Below, in pieces: positions 15,741-24,866 of a stretch of DNA of 64,000 nucleotides. The stretch is taken from assembly GCF_003646465.1 (NCBI RefSeq), contig NZ_QZEX01000009.1:89842-153841 (forward strand), given 5' to 3'. The position numbers and the translations under genes were made by a program. Under the pieces are notes generated by a model. It was not told where the DNA came from. It made no database searches and was given only the letters and a program-made list of their open reading frames with translations. The DNA is from Chachezhania antarctica. Its GTDB lineage: Bacteria; Pseudomonadota; Alphaproteobacteria; Rhodobacterales; Rhodobacteraceae. Numbering within the stretch: the first letter of the stretch is position 1; every line of letters begins with the position of its first letter.

Positions 15741-18077
15741 ATGACCGACGCCACCCTGCCGAACGCCCGCCGCTCTGCCTGGATCGGGCAAAGCGTCACC
15801 CGCCTCGAAGACCGGCCCCTCGTGGCCGGGCTGGGCCGGTTCGTGGCGGACATGGACCGCCCCCGCCAACTGCATGCCCGGATCGTTCGATCGCCCCATG
15901 CGACGGGTCGGATCACCGATATCGACTGTGCCGAAGCCGACGCCATGCCCGGCGTCACCGTCTGGACCGCCGAACGGCTGGGCGAGGTTCCGCGCATTCC
16001 CTTCCGCGCGACGAAGATCAGCGGGCTGGAACCCTACGTCCAACCGGTGCTGGCCGTTGAACGCGTCCGCTATGTTGGCGAACCCGTGGCCATTGTCTTC
16101 GCCGAAGATCCCTACGTCGCCGAAGACGCCGCCGAAACGATCTTTGTCGATGTCGAGGATGACAATCCCCCGATCCTGGACGCCCGCGCGGCGCCGGGCA
16201 CGTTCCTGCCGGGTATCAGCACCGAACCCGTCGTGGTCGAAAAGGGCTATGGCGATGTCGAAGCCGCCTTTGCCGCCGCGGCCCATGTCGTTGAGCTGGA
16301 CCTGGCGACGGGCCGTCATTCCGGCATCCCGATGGAGCCGCGCGGCGCGCTGGCGGAATGGGATGCGGGGCGCGGGCATCTGGATCTGTGGGGCGCCACC
16401 AAGCGGCCCCACTGGAACCGCGACCGGCTGGCCGAGATGTTCGGGCTGTCGCCCACCTGCATCGACCTGCACGAACCCCATGTCGGCGGCGGCTTCGGCA
16501 TTCGTGGTGAGCTTTACCCCGAAGACGTGCTTGTCTGCATGGGCGCAATGCGGCTGCGCCGCCCGGTGAAGTGGGTCGAGGACCGGCGCGAGCACATGAT
16601 GGCCGCGAACCATTCCCGCGAACAGCAGCACCTGATCCGCGCCGCCGTCGATGCCGATGGCCATATCCTCGCCATCGACGAAACCCTGCACCACGATCAG
16701 GGCGCCTATGTCCGGACCCATGGCGCGCGCGTGGCCGACATGTCCATCGGCCTGCTGCTGGGCCCCTACCGCGTGCCCGCCTATGCCGCCCGCGCCCATT
16801 TCCGGCTGACAGCCAAGACGCCCGCCGCCACCTACCGCGCGCCGGGACGCTTCGAAGGCTCTTTCGTGCGGGAACGACTGATGGACGCGATTGCCCAACG
16901 GCTGGCGATGGACCCGCTGGAACTGCGCCGCCGCAATTTCATCGGCACGTCCGAGATGCCCTATCAGCGCGGCCTGACCGCGCTGGAATCCGAGGTGGTG
17001 CTGGACAGCGGCGATTACGACGGTCTGCTGACCAAGGCGCAGGACTTTTGCGGCTGGAACGACATGCAGGCCGAGGCCGCCGCCCGCCGCGCCGCCGGGG
17101 AAGCCGTGGGCATCGGGCTGGGCTTCTTCGTCGAGAAGAGCGGGCTGGGGCCGTCGGAACTTGTCCGCGTCACCATCGCCACGGACGGCGAGATCGAGAT
17201 CGTCACCGGCGCAGCGTCACTGGGGCAAGGCATGGAAACCGCCATCGCCCAGATCGCCGCCGACACGTTGGGCGCCGACTATACCGCCTGCCGCGTGATC
17301 CACGGCCAGACCGACCGGATCACCCATGGCTGGGGCGCCCATGCCAGCCGTGTCACGGTGATGACCGGCGAGGCAACCCGCCGCGCCGCCACCGAACTGC
17401 ACGACCGCGCCCGCGACATGGCTGCCGAGCTTCTGGACGCCCTGCCGACCGACGTGATCCTCGACGGTGGCCGGGCCACGAACACGGCCACCGGCGATCA
17501 CGTCACCTTGGGCCAGATCGCCGCGGCGCTCGACCCCGTCTCGCCCAGGCGCGGCGACCGGCAGCCCGGCCTCAGCGCCGAGGCGTGGTTTCACAACACC
17601 CACATGAACTATCCCTACGGCGCCCATATCGCCATGGTGGCCGTCGATACGGAAACCGGGCGGACGACGGTCGAACGCTATGCGATCAGCTACGATGTGG
17701 GCCGGGCGGTGAACCCGGCGATGATCGAAGGCCAGATCTTGGGCGGTCTGGCACAGGGCCTTGGCGGCGCGCTGCTGGAGGAATTCCGCTATGACCAAGA
17801 CGGACAGCCCTTGTCGGTGACCTTCGCCGATTACCTGATGCCCAGCTCGGCTGAAATGCCCGAGGTCGCGATCCAGATCCTTGAAGACGCGCCCTCGCCC
17901 CTGAACCCGCTGGGCCTGAAGGGCTCGGGCGAGGCCGGGGTGACCGCCGCGGGCGCCGCCATTGCCGCGGCCATCGATGACGCGCTGCAACGACCCGGGC
18001 TGGTGACACGCCTGCCTGTCACGCCGCAATACCTGCATGCCCGGCTGGCCCAATTCGATGCCGGAGGCGACGCATGA
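15741..18077 (+). CDS. xanthine dehydrogenase-family Mo-binding subunit 1
   Basis: A 778-residue molybdopterin-binding large subunit of the molybdenum hydroxylase family, which inserts water-derived oxygen into C-H bonds of N-heterocycles or aldehydes. The active-site Glu is Glu731 in LKGSGEAG. GGGFGIRGELYPED and TYRAPGRFEGSFVRERLMD (Tyr365 region) are typical. The CO-dehydrogenase form I motif AYRCSFR is absent, so it is not a CO dehydrogenase. The start at 15741 is two bases after the permease stop. It overlaps the second large subunit gene by four bases. Nucleotide/cofactor partners are encoded downstream. Confidence 0.9.
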   Translation: MTDATLPNARRSAWIGQSVTRLEDRPLVAGLGRFVADMDRPRQLHARIVRSPHATGRITDIDCAEADAMPGVTVWTAERLGEVPRIPFRATKISGLEPYVQPVLAVERVRYVGEPVAIVFAEDPYVAEDAAETIFVDVEDDNPPILDARAAPGTFLPGISTEPVVVEKGYGDVEAAFAAAAHVVELDLATGRHSGIPMEPRGALAEWDAGRGHLDLWGATKRPHWNRDRLAEMFGLSPTCIDLHEPHVGGGFGIRGELYPEDVLVCMGAMRLRRPVKWVEDRREHMMAANHSREQQHLIRAAVDADGHILAIDETLHHDQGAYVRTHGARVADMSIGLLLGPYRVPAYAARAHFRLTAKTPAATYRAPGRFEGSFVRERLMDAIAQRLAMDPLELRRRNFIGTSEMPYQRGLTALESEVVLDSGDYDGLLTKAQDFCGWNDMQAEAAARRAAGEAVGIGLGFFVEKSGLGPSELVRVTIATDGEIEIVTGAASLGQGMETAIAQIAADTLGADYTACRVIHGQTDRITHGWGAHASRVTVMTGEATRRAATELHDRARDMAAELLDALPTDVILDGGRATNTATGDHVTLGQIAAALDPVSPRRGDRQPGLSAEAWFHNTHMNYPYGAHIAMVAVDTETGRTTVERYAISYDVGRAVNPAMIEGQILGGLAQGLGGALLEEFRYDQDGQPLSVTFADYLMPSSAEMPEVAIQILEDAPSPLNPLGLKGSGEAGVTAAGAAIAAAIDDALQRPGLVTRLPVTPQYLHARLAQFDAGGDA

Positions 18078-20410
18078 GCCTTGTCGGAACCTCTGTCCCC
18101 CGGCAGGAAGATCGCCCGTTTGTCACCGGGCGGGGCCGCTACCTGGACGACATCGCCACCCCCGGCGGCCTGCACGCCGCCTTCTACCGCAGCCCCTACG
18201 CCCATGCCGGGATCGGCGCCATCGACCTGTCGGACGCATTGGCCCTGCCCGGCGTGGTCGCGATCTACACTGCAAAGGACATGGCGCAGTTGCTTCCAGG
18301 CGGCGACCGGCTTTCGACGGGGTTGCCCTCGTCCTCCATCGCGTTCCCGCTCGACCGTCCGATCCTGCCGGCGGATGAAACCGTCTTCGTGGGCGAACCG
18401 CTGGTTCTGGTCGTGGCCCACAGCCGGGCCGAGGCAGAGGATGCGGTCGAGGCCATCGACATGGACCTTGACCCATTGGACGTGGCGCCCGATCTGGCGT
18501 CGGCCGTGGCCTATGATGCCGTACCCGCCCACCGCGACAGGCCGCACAACCGACTGGCGCAGTTCGATTTCGATTACGGCGATCACGCCGCCGCCTTCGC
18601 GGATGCCGCCCATGTCGTGCTGGGACGGTTCGAGATCGACCGTGGCGGTGCCCATTCGCTGGAAGGCCGCGGCGTGCTGGCTGCGCCGGACTTGATCGAC
18701 GGGCGATTGTCGGTCTGGTCGTCGACCCAGACGCCCCATGCTCTGAAGAAACACCTCTGCCGCCTCCTGGACATGGCCGAGGACGCCGTCTCTGTCACCG
18801 CCCCCGATCTGGGCGGCGGGTTCGGCCCGAAGCTGGTCACCTATCCCGAAGAGATTGCCATCGCCGCCGCCGCCCGCGCACTGGGTCGCCCCGTGCGCTG
18901 GGTCGAGGACCGGCGAGAGCATTTCCTGTCGGCCTGTCAGGAACGCGCACAGCTTTGGGATACGGAAATGGCGCTGGATGCGGACGGCCGGATCCTCGGT
19001 CTCCGCGGCACGCTACTGCACGATCACGGCGCATGGACTGCCCGGGGGCTGAACGTGCCCTATGCCTCGGGCATGATGCTGCCGCTGATGTACGAGGTGC
19101 CGTCCTACCATCTGGACATCACGGTCGCCGTCACCAATCGCGTGCCGGTCACGCCCGTCCGTGGCGCCGGTCAGCCGCAGGCGACCTACGTGATGGAACG
19201 CCTTCTGGACGCTGCCGCCAGGGCCACCGGGCTGACGCGTGACGAAATCCGACGGCGCAATCTGGTTGGCCCTGAACGGATGCCCTGCCCGCGGCCCCTG
19301 CTGCTGCGGTCCGGTCTGCCGGTCGTCCTAGACAGCGGCGATTATCCGGCCACGCAACAATCCGCGCTCGACGCCTGCGACTGGGCCGGGTTCGACGCCC
19401 GCCGTGCCGCGGCGCGGGCAGATGGTAAGCGGCTGGGGATCGGGCTTGCGAACTATGTCGAAGGCACAGGCCGCGGCCCGTACGAGACGGTCACCGTCCG
19501 CGTCGCGCGCGACGGGCGGATCAAGGTGAACACCGGCGCGGCCGCCATGGGTCAGGGCGTGGGCACCGTCCTGTCGCAGATCGTGGCGAGCCATCTGGGC
19601 TCCGACCCCGCGCGCGTCGACCTGACGCTGGGCGATACCGCGGAACCATATGGCTTCGGCGGCTTCAACAGCCGACAGACGGTGGTCGCCGGTGCCTCGG
19701 CCGAAGCCGCGGCGCAGGTGGTGCGAAAGAAGGTGCTGACCGTCGCCGCACATCTGCTCGGCCTCCCCGAAGACAGCCTCGAGATCGACGGCGACCGCGT
19801 CACCGTCGCGGGCAGCAATTCGGGCCGGTCCCTGACACTGGCCGAGATCGCGGGCGCCGCCGAAGGGCTGCCGGGCTACCAGCTTCCCGGTATCGACTCG
19901 CCCGGCCTGATGGCGACCGAACGCGTGGTGATCGACGGCATGGCCTTCGCCAATGGCTGCCTCGTGGCCGAGGTCGAGGTCGACGCGGAAACCGGCCTTG
20001 TCCGCGTTTTGCGGCTGGAGCTGGCGCACGATTGTGGGCAGATGGTGAACCCGGTGATGGTGGACGGCCAGATCATGGGTGGGCTGGCGCACGGTCTGGG
20101 CAATGCGCTGTGCGAAAAGATGGTCTTCGACAGCGAAAACCAGCCCCTTACCGGAACCTTTGCCGATTACCTGATGGTCACCTCGGCCGAAATGCCGCCC
20201 GTGGGCGTCAGCCATTCGGAAACACCCAGCCCCCTGAATGCCCTGGGCCTGAAGGGCGTGGGCGAAAGCGGCGTCATACCTACCGCCGCGGCCATCGCCA
20301 GCGCAGTCGAGGATGCCCTGTCCGACCTGGGCGTGACGATCTCCACCGCCCCCCTGACCCCGGCCGCCCTGCGCGCCGCCATCGTCGCGGCGAAGGAGGC
20401 CAGAACATGA
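18074..20410 (+). CDS. xanthine dehydrogenase-family Mo-binding subunit 2
   Basis: A second 778-residue Mo-binding large subunit, overlapping the first by ATGA. It has GGGFGPKLVTYPEE, the form II-like TPVRGAGQPQATYVMERLLD and Glu731 in LKGVGESG, so the catalytic Glu is kept though the usual GEAG is GESG. The two large subunits have clearly diverged and share one visible set of FAD and 2Fe-2S subunits, so they may act on successive substrates or form alternative complexes. The stop overlaps the start of the aldolase-like gene. Confidence 0.9.
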   Translation: MSLVGTSVPRQEDRPFVTGRGRYLDDIATPGGLHAAFYRSPYAHAGIGAIDLSDALALPGVVAIYTAKDMAQLLPGGDRLSTGLPSSSIAFPLDRPILPADETVFVGEPLVLVVAHSRAEAEDAVEAIDMDLDPLDVAPDLASAVAYDAVPAHRDRPHNRLAQFDFDYGDHAAAFADAAHVVLGRFEIDRGGAHSLEGRGVLAAPDLIDGRLSVWSSTQTPHALKKHLCRLLDMAEDAVSVTAPDLGGGFGPKLVTYPEEIAIAAAARALGRPVRWVEDRREHFLSACQERAQLWDTEMALDADGRILGLRGTLLHDHGAWTARGLNVPYASGMMLPLMYEVPSYHLDITVAVTNRVPVTPVRGAGQPQATYVMERLLDAAARATGLTRDEIRRRNLVGPERMPCPRPLLLRSGLPVVLDSGDYPATQQSALDACDWAGFDARRAAARADGKRLGIGLANYVEGTGRGPYETVTVRVARDGRIKVNTGAAAMGQGVGTVLSQIVASHLGSDPARVDLTLGDTAEPYGFGGFNSRQTVVAGASAEAAAQVVRKKVLTVAAHLLGLPEDSLEIDGDRVTVAGSNSGRSLTLAEIAGAAEGLPGYQLPGIDSPGLMATERVVIDGMAFANGCLVAEVEVDAETGLVRVLRLELAHDCGQMVNPVMVDGQIMGGLAHGLGNALCEKMVFDSENQPLTGTFADYLMVTSAEMPPVGVSHSETPSPLNALGLKGVGESGVIPTAAAIASAVEDALSDLGVTISTAPLTPAALRAAIVAAKEART

Positions 20411-21135
20411 CCGCCCCGCCCCGTCCCGAGGCCCTGTTGGCCGACATGGTCACCGCCACCCACATCCTTATCGCGGAAGGCGTGCTGGACGTTTTCGGCC
20501 ACATCGCCGTGCGCGACCCGGACCGCGCGGATGTCTTCTGGCACCCCCGCGCCGTCGCTCCGGCCCGGCTGTGCGCGGAGGATATCCTGCCCTTCAGTTT
20601 CGACGGTCAGCCGCTGGTCGCGGCCGATACGCCGCTCTATTCCGAACGGGTGCTGCATTGCGCGCTGCTGGCGGACCCGTCGAAAGGGGCAAGCCTGCAC
20701 TACCATGCCGCGTCGCTGATGCCCTATTGCATGGGCGGGCGGGCGCTGGTCGCAATCAGCCAGACAGGCGCTTGGATTGGCGAACAGGTGCCGCTGTGGG
20801 ACAGCCGCACGGCCTTTGGCGACACGCCGATGCTGGTGACCGATCATGCGCAGGCCCAAGACATCGCCACCGCGTTGGGCCCGGGCCACCTAGCCCTGAT
20901 GCGCGGGCATGGTGCCGTGGTGACGGGCCATGACCTACGCGATCTGACCTTCCGCGCGATCCACGCCGCGCGCGAGGCCGACACCCTGACGAAAGCCGCC
21001 GCCCTTGGCCCGGTCACACCCCTGTCGCCGGGCGAGATCGCGCTGGCAGGCTCGTTTTCCCCCGCTGCGGTCGCTCGCGGTTGGGATCACTGGACGGCGC
21101 TGCACACCGGCGGCGCGGAAGGACCCGAGACATGA
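20407..21135 (+). CDS. class II aldolase/adducin-family protein
   Basis: A 242-residue protein of the class II aldolase fold, a metal-dependent family including fuculose-phosphate aldolases and aromatic decarboxylases. Candidate metal ligands are the histidines of SLHYHAAS and LMRGHGAVV. It overlaps the large-subunit stop by ATGA and the next start in the same way. Enzymes of this fold can decarboxylate dihydroxylated ring acids or cleave aldols; either would fit after ring hydroxylation. The actual step is unknown. Confidence 0.85.
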   Translation: MTAPPRPEALLADMVTATHILIAEGVLDVFGHIAVRDPDRADVFWHPRAVAPARLCAEDILPFSFDGQPLVAADTPLYSERVLHCALLADPSKGASLHYHAASLMPYCMGGRALVAISQTGAWIGEQVPLWDSRTAFGDTPMLVTDHAQAQDIATALGPGHLALMRGHGAVVTGHDLRDLTFRAIHAAREADTLTKAAALGPVTPLSPGEIALAGSFSPAAVARGWDHWTALHTGGAEGPET

Positions 21136-22010
21136 AACCAGCACCCTTCGCCTACTACCGCCCCGCAACGCTGGAGGACGCCGCCGCGCGTCTGGCCGAC
21201 GGCGCGGACGAAGGCGCGATGATCCTGGCCGGCGGGCAGAGCCTTGTCCCGATGATGGCGCTGCGCGTGGCTTATCCGTCGGAGCTTATTGACCTGAACA
21301 CGGTACCCGGCCTCGATACCCCGCGGGTGGAGGGCAACACTCTGGTCATTCCCGCCTTGGTCCGCCACGCTACGTTCCACACGCCCGACCCCGCGTTCGG
21401 GCCGACGGGCGACCTGATGGCCAGCGTCGTACGCCACATCGCGCATCACCCGATCCGCCAGCGCGGCACCTTCTGCGGCAGCCTTGCCCATGCGGACCCA
21501 TCGTCGGAATGGGCGCTGACCGCCACAACCCTGGGCGCCGAGCTGGAGCTTTTGTCGGTCCGTGGCACGCGCCGGATTCCCATCGCCGACTGGATCGACG
21601 GTGCCATGTCCACCACCCGCGAACCGGACGAGATCCTGACCGCCGCGCATCTGCCGTTGATTCCTCCAGGCAGCCTCTCCGGTTTCTACGAAGTGTCGCG
21701 GCGCGCCGGGGATTTCGCGCTTGGCATGGCGCTTGTTGTGCTGGGGATGGACGGTGACCGGATCGGAGAGGCCAGCATCGGGCTGGGCGGAATAGAAGAG
21801 ATCCCCCGCCGCATCCCTGAAGCCGAAGCCGCCTTGCAGGGCCAACCCGCCACGCCCGAAAGCTTCGCCACAGCCGCGCAGGCGGCCATGGACGCGGTCG
21901 ACCCGATGTCGGATGCAACCACGCCCGCCAGCTATCGCCGCGATCTGGCCGGCACCGTGATCCGCCGCGCCCTGGCCCAGGCCGCAACCCGCCTGCCCGC
22001 GCCCGTTTAG
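21132..22010 (+). CDS. molybdenum hydroxylase FAD-binding (medium) subunit
   Basis: A 292-residue subunit of the CoxM/NdhF/XDH-FAD type, which passes electrons from the iron-sulfur clusters to an acceptor. The FAD-binding motifs AGGQSLVPMMALRVAYP (near residue 34) and TFCGSLAHADPSSEW are present. I start at 21132, where ATGA overlaps the aldolase stop, rather than at 21081. Eight bases separate its stop from the 2Fe-2S gene. Confidence 0.9.
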   Translation: MKPAPFAYYRPATLEDAAARLADGADEGAMILAGGQSLVPMMALRVAYPSELIDLNTVPGLDTPRVEGNTLVIPALVRHATFHTPDPAFGPTGDLMASVVRHIAHHPIRQRGTFCGSLAHADPSSEWALTATTLGAELELLSVRGTRRIPIADWIDGAMSTTREPDEILTAAHLPLIPPGSLSGFYEVSRRAGDFALGMALVVLGMDGDRIGEASIGLGGIEEIPRRIPEAEAALQGQPATPESFATAAQAAMDAVDPMSDATTPASYRRDLAGTVIRRALAQAATRLPAPV

Positions 22011-22018
22011 GAGACGAC

Positions 22019-22516
22019 ATGACCGACAAAACCGCGATCACCCTGACCGTCAACGGCAGCGACCATCACATCGCCTGCGCCCCCCGCAAGACACTGGCCG
22101 ATGCGCTGCGCGAGGATTGCGGGCTGACAGGCACGCATCTAGGCTGCGAACACGGCGTCTGCGGTGCCTGCACCATCACCGTGAATGATGCGCCCGTCCG
22201 GTCCTGCCTGATGTTCGCCGTGCAGGCAGAAGGCGGCGACATCCGCACCGTCGAAGGGCTGGCCAAGGGCGATGACCTGTCGCCCTTGCAGCAGTTCTTC
22301 ATCGACGAACACGCCCTGCAATGCGGCTACTGCACGCCCGGTTTCCTGATGCTGATCGAAGGCACCCTGCGCCAGACCCCCGACATCAGCGAAGACGAAC
22401 TGGACGAGATCCTGTCGTCGAACCTTTGCCGCTGCACCGGTTATCGCAACATCCTCCGCGCCGCCCGGCGCGCGCTGGACCACGCCCGCACCACGACACC
22501 GGAGCCCGCCGCATGA
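22019..22516 (+). CDS. molybdenum hydroxylase 2Fe-2S subunit
   Basis: A 165-residue small subunit carrying two 2Fe-2S clusters. The ferredoxin-like cluster uses GCEHGVCGACTITVNDAPVRSC and the C-terminal cluster uses LQCGYCTPGF and SNLCRCTGYRNI. It wires the Mo site to the FAD subunit. GGAGACGAC lies just before the ATG, and the stop overlaps the deacetylase start by ATGA. Length and spacing are normal for the family. Confidence 0.92.
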   Translation: MTDKTAITLTVNGSDHHIACAPRKTLADALREDCGLTGTHLGCEHGVCGACTITVNDAPVRSCLMFAVQAEGGDIRTVEGLAKGDDLSPLQQFFIDEHALQCGYCTPGFLMLIEGTLRQTPDISEDELDEILSSNLCRCTGYRNILRAARRALDHARTTTPEPAA

Positions 22517-23409
22517 GCCTTCTGAAACTCCGCGATCACGGCCGCTACGACTATTCGCCCCTGCCAGACCGGCCCGATTTCACCTGGCCCGATGGCAAGC
22601 GGCTTGCCGTGTCGATCTGCAACAATATCGAGGTGTTCAGCTTCTGCGACGGCATGGGCAGCGACAGCGCGCAGGTGGGGGCGCCGCAGACCAGCCGGAA
22701 CTATGCCTGGCGCGATTACGGCAACCGGGTGGGCCAGTGGTACCTGTTCGACCTGCTGGACGAGATGGCGATGCCTGCCTCGCACAACTTCAACTCGCTC
22801 CTCTTCGATACCTGCCCGCAGATCGCCGACCGGATGATCGCCCGCGGTGACGAATTCGTGGGCCATGGCCGCACCAATGGCGAGCGGCAGGATTCGTTGC
22901 CGCCGGGCGGGGAGAAGGTGCTGATCGAGGAAGCCTATGCGGCGATCACCGCCTATACCGGCACCTCGCCCGCCGGCTGGTTGGGGCCCTACCTTGCCCA
23001 GACGCACGAAACGCTCGACTTGCTGCGCGAAACGGGCTTTTCCTATGTTCTGGACTGGCCCGCCGACGATCAGCCATTCTGGATGCGCACGCGGACCTCG
23101 CCCATCCTGTCGGTTCCATATTCGATCGAGGTGAACGACAGCCCGGTCATGATCTTTCGACAGCAGGGCTCGGAATCGTTCGAACGGATGATGATCGACC
23201 AGTTCGACGAGATGCTGCTGCAAAGCGCCAGGTATCCGCTGTGCTACACCATCGTGCTGCACCCGTTCGTCATCGGCCATCCCTACCGCCTGCGCGCGCT
23301 GCGCCGGGCGCTGACCCATATCGCATCGCACCGTGACGATATCTGGGTCACCACGCCCGGAGGGGTCGCGCAGCATTACGCCGGGATCTTCCCGCCCGAA
23401 GCCGCATGA
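22513..23409 (+). CDS. polysaccharide deacetylase-fold (PuuE-like) hydrolase
   Basis: A 298-residue NodB-fold protein most like the PuuE allantoinase/cyclic-imide group, which opens cyclic amide or ureide rings. The opening RPDFTWPDGKRLAVSICNN and FVGHGRTNGERQDSLPP region, then GWLGPYLAQTHETLDLLRETGF, fit this group better than chitin-type deacetylases. The usual first Asp-Asp metal motif is not obvious. I start at 22513, overlapping the 2Fe-2S stop. In this operon it could open a hydroxylated heterocycle; inference. Confidence 0.82.
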   Translation: MSLLKLRDHGRYDYSPLPDRPDFTWPDGKRLAVSICNNIEVFSFCDGMGSDSAQVGAPQTSRNYAWRDYGNRVGQWYLFDLLDEMAMPASHNFNSLLFDTCPQIADRMIARGDEFVGHGRTNGERQDSLPPGGEKVLIEEAYAAITAYTGTSPAGWLGPYLAQTHETLDLLRETGFSYVLDWPADDQPFWMRTRTSPILSVPYSIEVNDSPVMIFRQQGSESFERMMIDQFDEMLLQSARYPLCYTIVLHPFVIGHPYRLRALRRALTHIASHRDDIWVTTPGGVAQHYAGIFPPEAA

Positions 23410-24095
23410 CGAAGCCCTGGGATGCCTTCATCACCGACCGCGACCGCAAGGTCTTTGCCGACGCAGGCTACGGCGTACGCGGCCGCTTCCCGGACCGGCC
23501 GGCGCTGTTGCTGATCGATTTCATCGTCGCCAATGCCGACCTGCCGGGTTTCGACACCGCGCTGGAACAGGCCGCGACATTGGCCCAAACCGTCCGCGCG
23601 GCCGGCCTTCCCGTGATCCATCTGGCAGGCGCAGCCCGGCCCGACGGATGGGACCGGCCCGGCACGGACGGTCAGGCCACCATTGCCGACCCCGTGGCCG
23701 AGACGGACCTGATCACCCCGCCCCAGCCCACGGACATCGTCGTCCGCCGACAGGCACCGTCCGGGTTCTTCGACACCGACCTGATGGGTTTGCTGAACCT
23801 TCTGGGCGCCGATGGCGTGGTGCTGGCCGGTGGCCAGACGGCTGGCGCCCTGCGCGCCACCTGCATCGATGCCTTTTCGCTGAACCTGCGCGTCACCATC
23901 GCCGCCGATGCCTGTTTCGACGCGTTCGAGGCCAGCCATGCGCTGGCGCTCTGCGATCTGGACGCGAAGTACGCCGATCCGCTGGAAACTTTCGAGATCG
24001 CCTCGTGGCTGGCCAGCCTGCCCGCCGGTCTTTTCGCTCTGCCGAACGGGGCGCCCGACAGGCGCCTGCCCCTCATGCCCGGAGCGACCTCATGA
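23406..24095 (+). CDS. isochorismatase-fold protein, probable pseudoenzyme
   Basis: A 229-residue cysteine-hydrolase fold protein. Asp38 of the usual Asp-Lys-Cys triad is present (LLLIDFIV), but the Lys position is Arg115 (VVRRQAPSGFF) and the Cys position is Ala148 (GGQTAGALRAT). It should therefore lack normal amidohydrolase activity. It overlaps both neighbours by ATGA and is followed directly by a paralogue with a complete triad, so it may be a structural or regulatory partner. Otherwise the fold and length are regular, with no frameshift. Confidence 0.82.
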   Translation: MTKPWDAFITDRDRKVFADAGYGVRGRFPDRPALLLIDFIVANADLPGFDTALEQAATLAQTVRAAGLPVIHLAGAARPDGWDRPGTDGQATIADPVAETDLITPPQPTDIVVRRQAPSGFFDTDLMGLLNLLGADGVVLAGGQTAGALRATCIDAFSLNLRVTIAADACFDAFEASHALALCDLDAKYADPLETFEIASWLASLPAGLFALPNGAPDRRLPLMPGATS

Positions 24096-24832
24096 TCTGG
24101 GATCCGTACCTGTCGAAAGCGGACCGCGCGCGGGTCGAAAGAACCGGCCTGATCGGTCCCGAAGGCCTGGGGTCGAAACCGGCGCTGATGATCATCGACG
24201 TTTCTTGGGGCTTTGCAGGGGACCAGCCCGGCGAAGACATCTTCGACGCGATCCGCCGCTGGCCCAATGCCTGCGGGGCGGAGAGCTGGGAGGCGATCGA
24301 CCGGATCGCGGAACTCGCCACGACCGCCCGCAGTCTTGGCGTGCCGGTGATCTACTCGACCGGCCGCGCGCGCGCCGATGCATGGGACATCGGATCTTGG
24401 GCCTGGAAGAACAACCGGACGGCGGAACAGATCCCGGCCACGCCGCACAACCTGGATGCCAACCAGATCGTGGCACCTCTGACGCCGCACATGCAGGACA
24501 TCACCGTTTACAAGCGCAAGCCGTCGGCCTTCTTCGGTGCGCCGACCGCCACCCATCTGCGCCGCCTTGGCTGCGACAGCGTGCTGATGACGGGCACCAC
24601 CACATCGGGCTGCGTCCGGGCCAGCGCCGTGGATGCGGTATCGCACGGTTTCAAGGTTGCGGCGGTTGCGGATGGCTGTTTCGACCGGTCGCAATCGAGC
24701 CATGCCATCGCCCTGTTCGATATCGCGATGCGCTATGGCTCTGTCATCGACACAGTGCAGGCGGTTTCCCATCTGAGGGAACTTCCGGACCCGTCCAGCG
24801 CCACGCTGCCAGAGTCGTCTTCAAGCCTCTGA
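24092..24832 (+). CDS. isochorismatase-family cysteine hydrolase (amidohydrolase)
   Basis: A 246-residue hydrolase with the full triad: Asp36 in LMIIDVSWG, Lys141 in VYKRKPSAFF and Cys174 in TTTSGCVRASAVDA. Members hydrolyse N-carbamoylsarcosine, maleamate or nicotinamide-type amides, releasing ammonia. The start at 24092 overlaps the stop of the preceding paralogue. As last gene of the operon it would fit an amide-cleaving step after ring opening. It converges with tcuB, leaving only 34 bases between the stops. Confidence 0.88.
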   Translation: MIWDPYLSKADRARVERTGLIGPEGLGSKPALMIIDVSWGFAGDQPGEDIFDAIRRWPNACGAESWEAIDRIAELATTARSLGVPVIYSTGRARADAWDIGSWAWKNNRTAEQIPATPHNLDANQIVAPLTPHMQDITVYKRKPSAFFGAPTATHLRRLGCDSVLMTGTTTSGCVRASAVDAVSHGFKVAAVADGCFDRSQSSHAIALFDIAMRYGSVIDTVQAVSHLRELPDPSSATLPESSSSL

Positions 24833-24866
24833 CGTCGGGTTTCCACTCCTTCCGGATCGACACCTA

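Noticed and set aside
15741-22516. Carbon monoxide dehydrogenase (form I) assignment for the Mo-hydroxylase genes
   Set aside because: The form I active-site motif AYRCSFR is absent from both large subunits (TYRAPGR and VRGAGQ are found instead), and no CO-dehydrogenase maturation genes are present.
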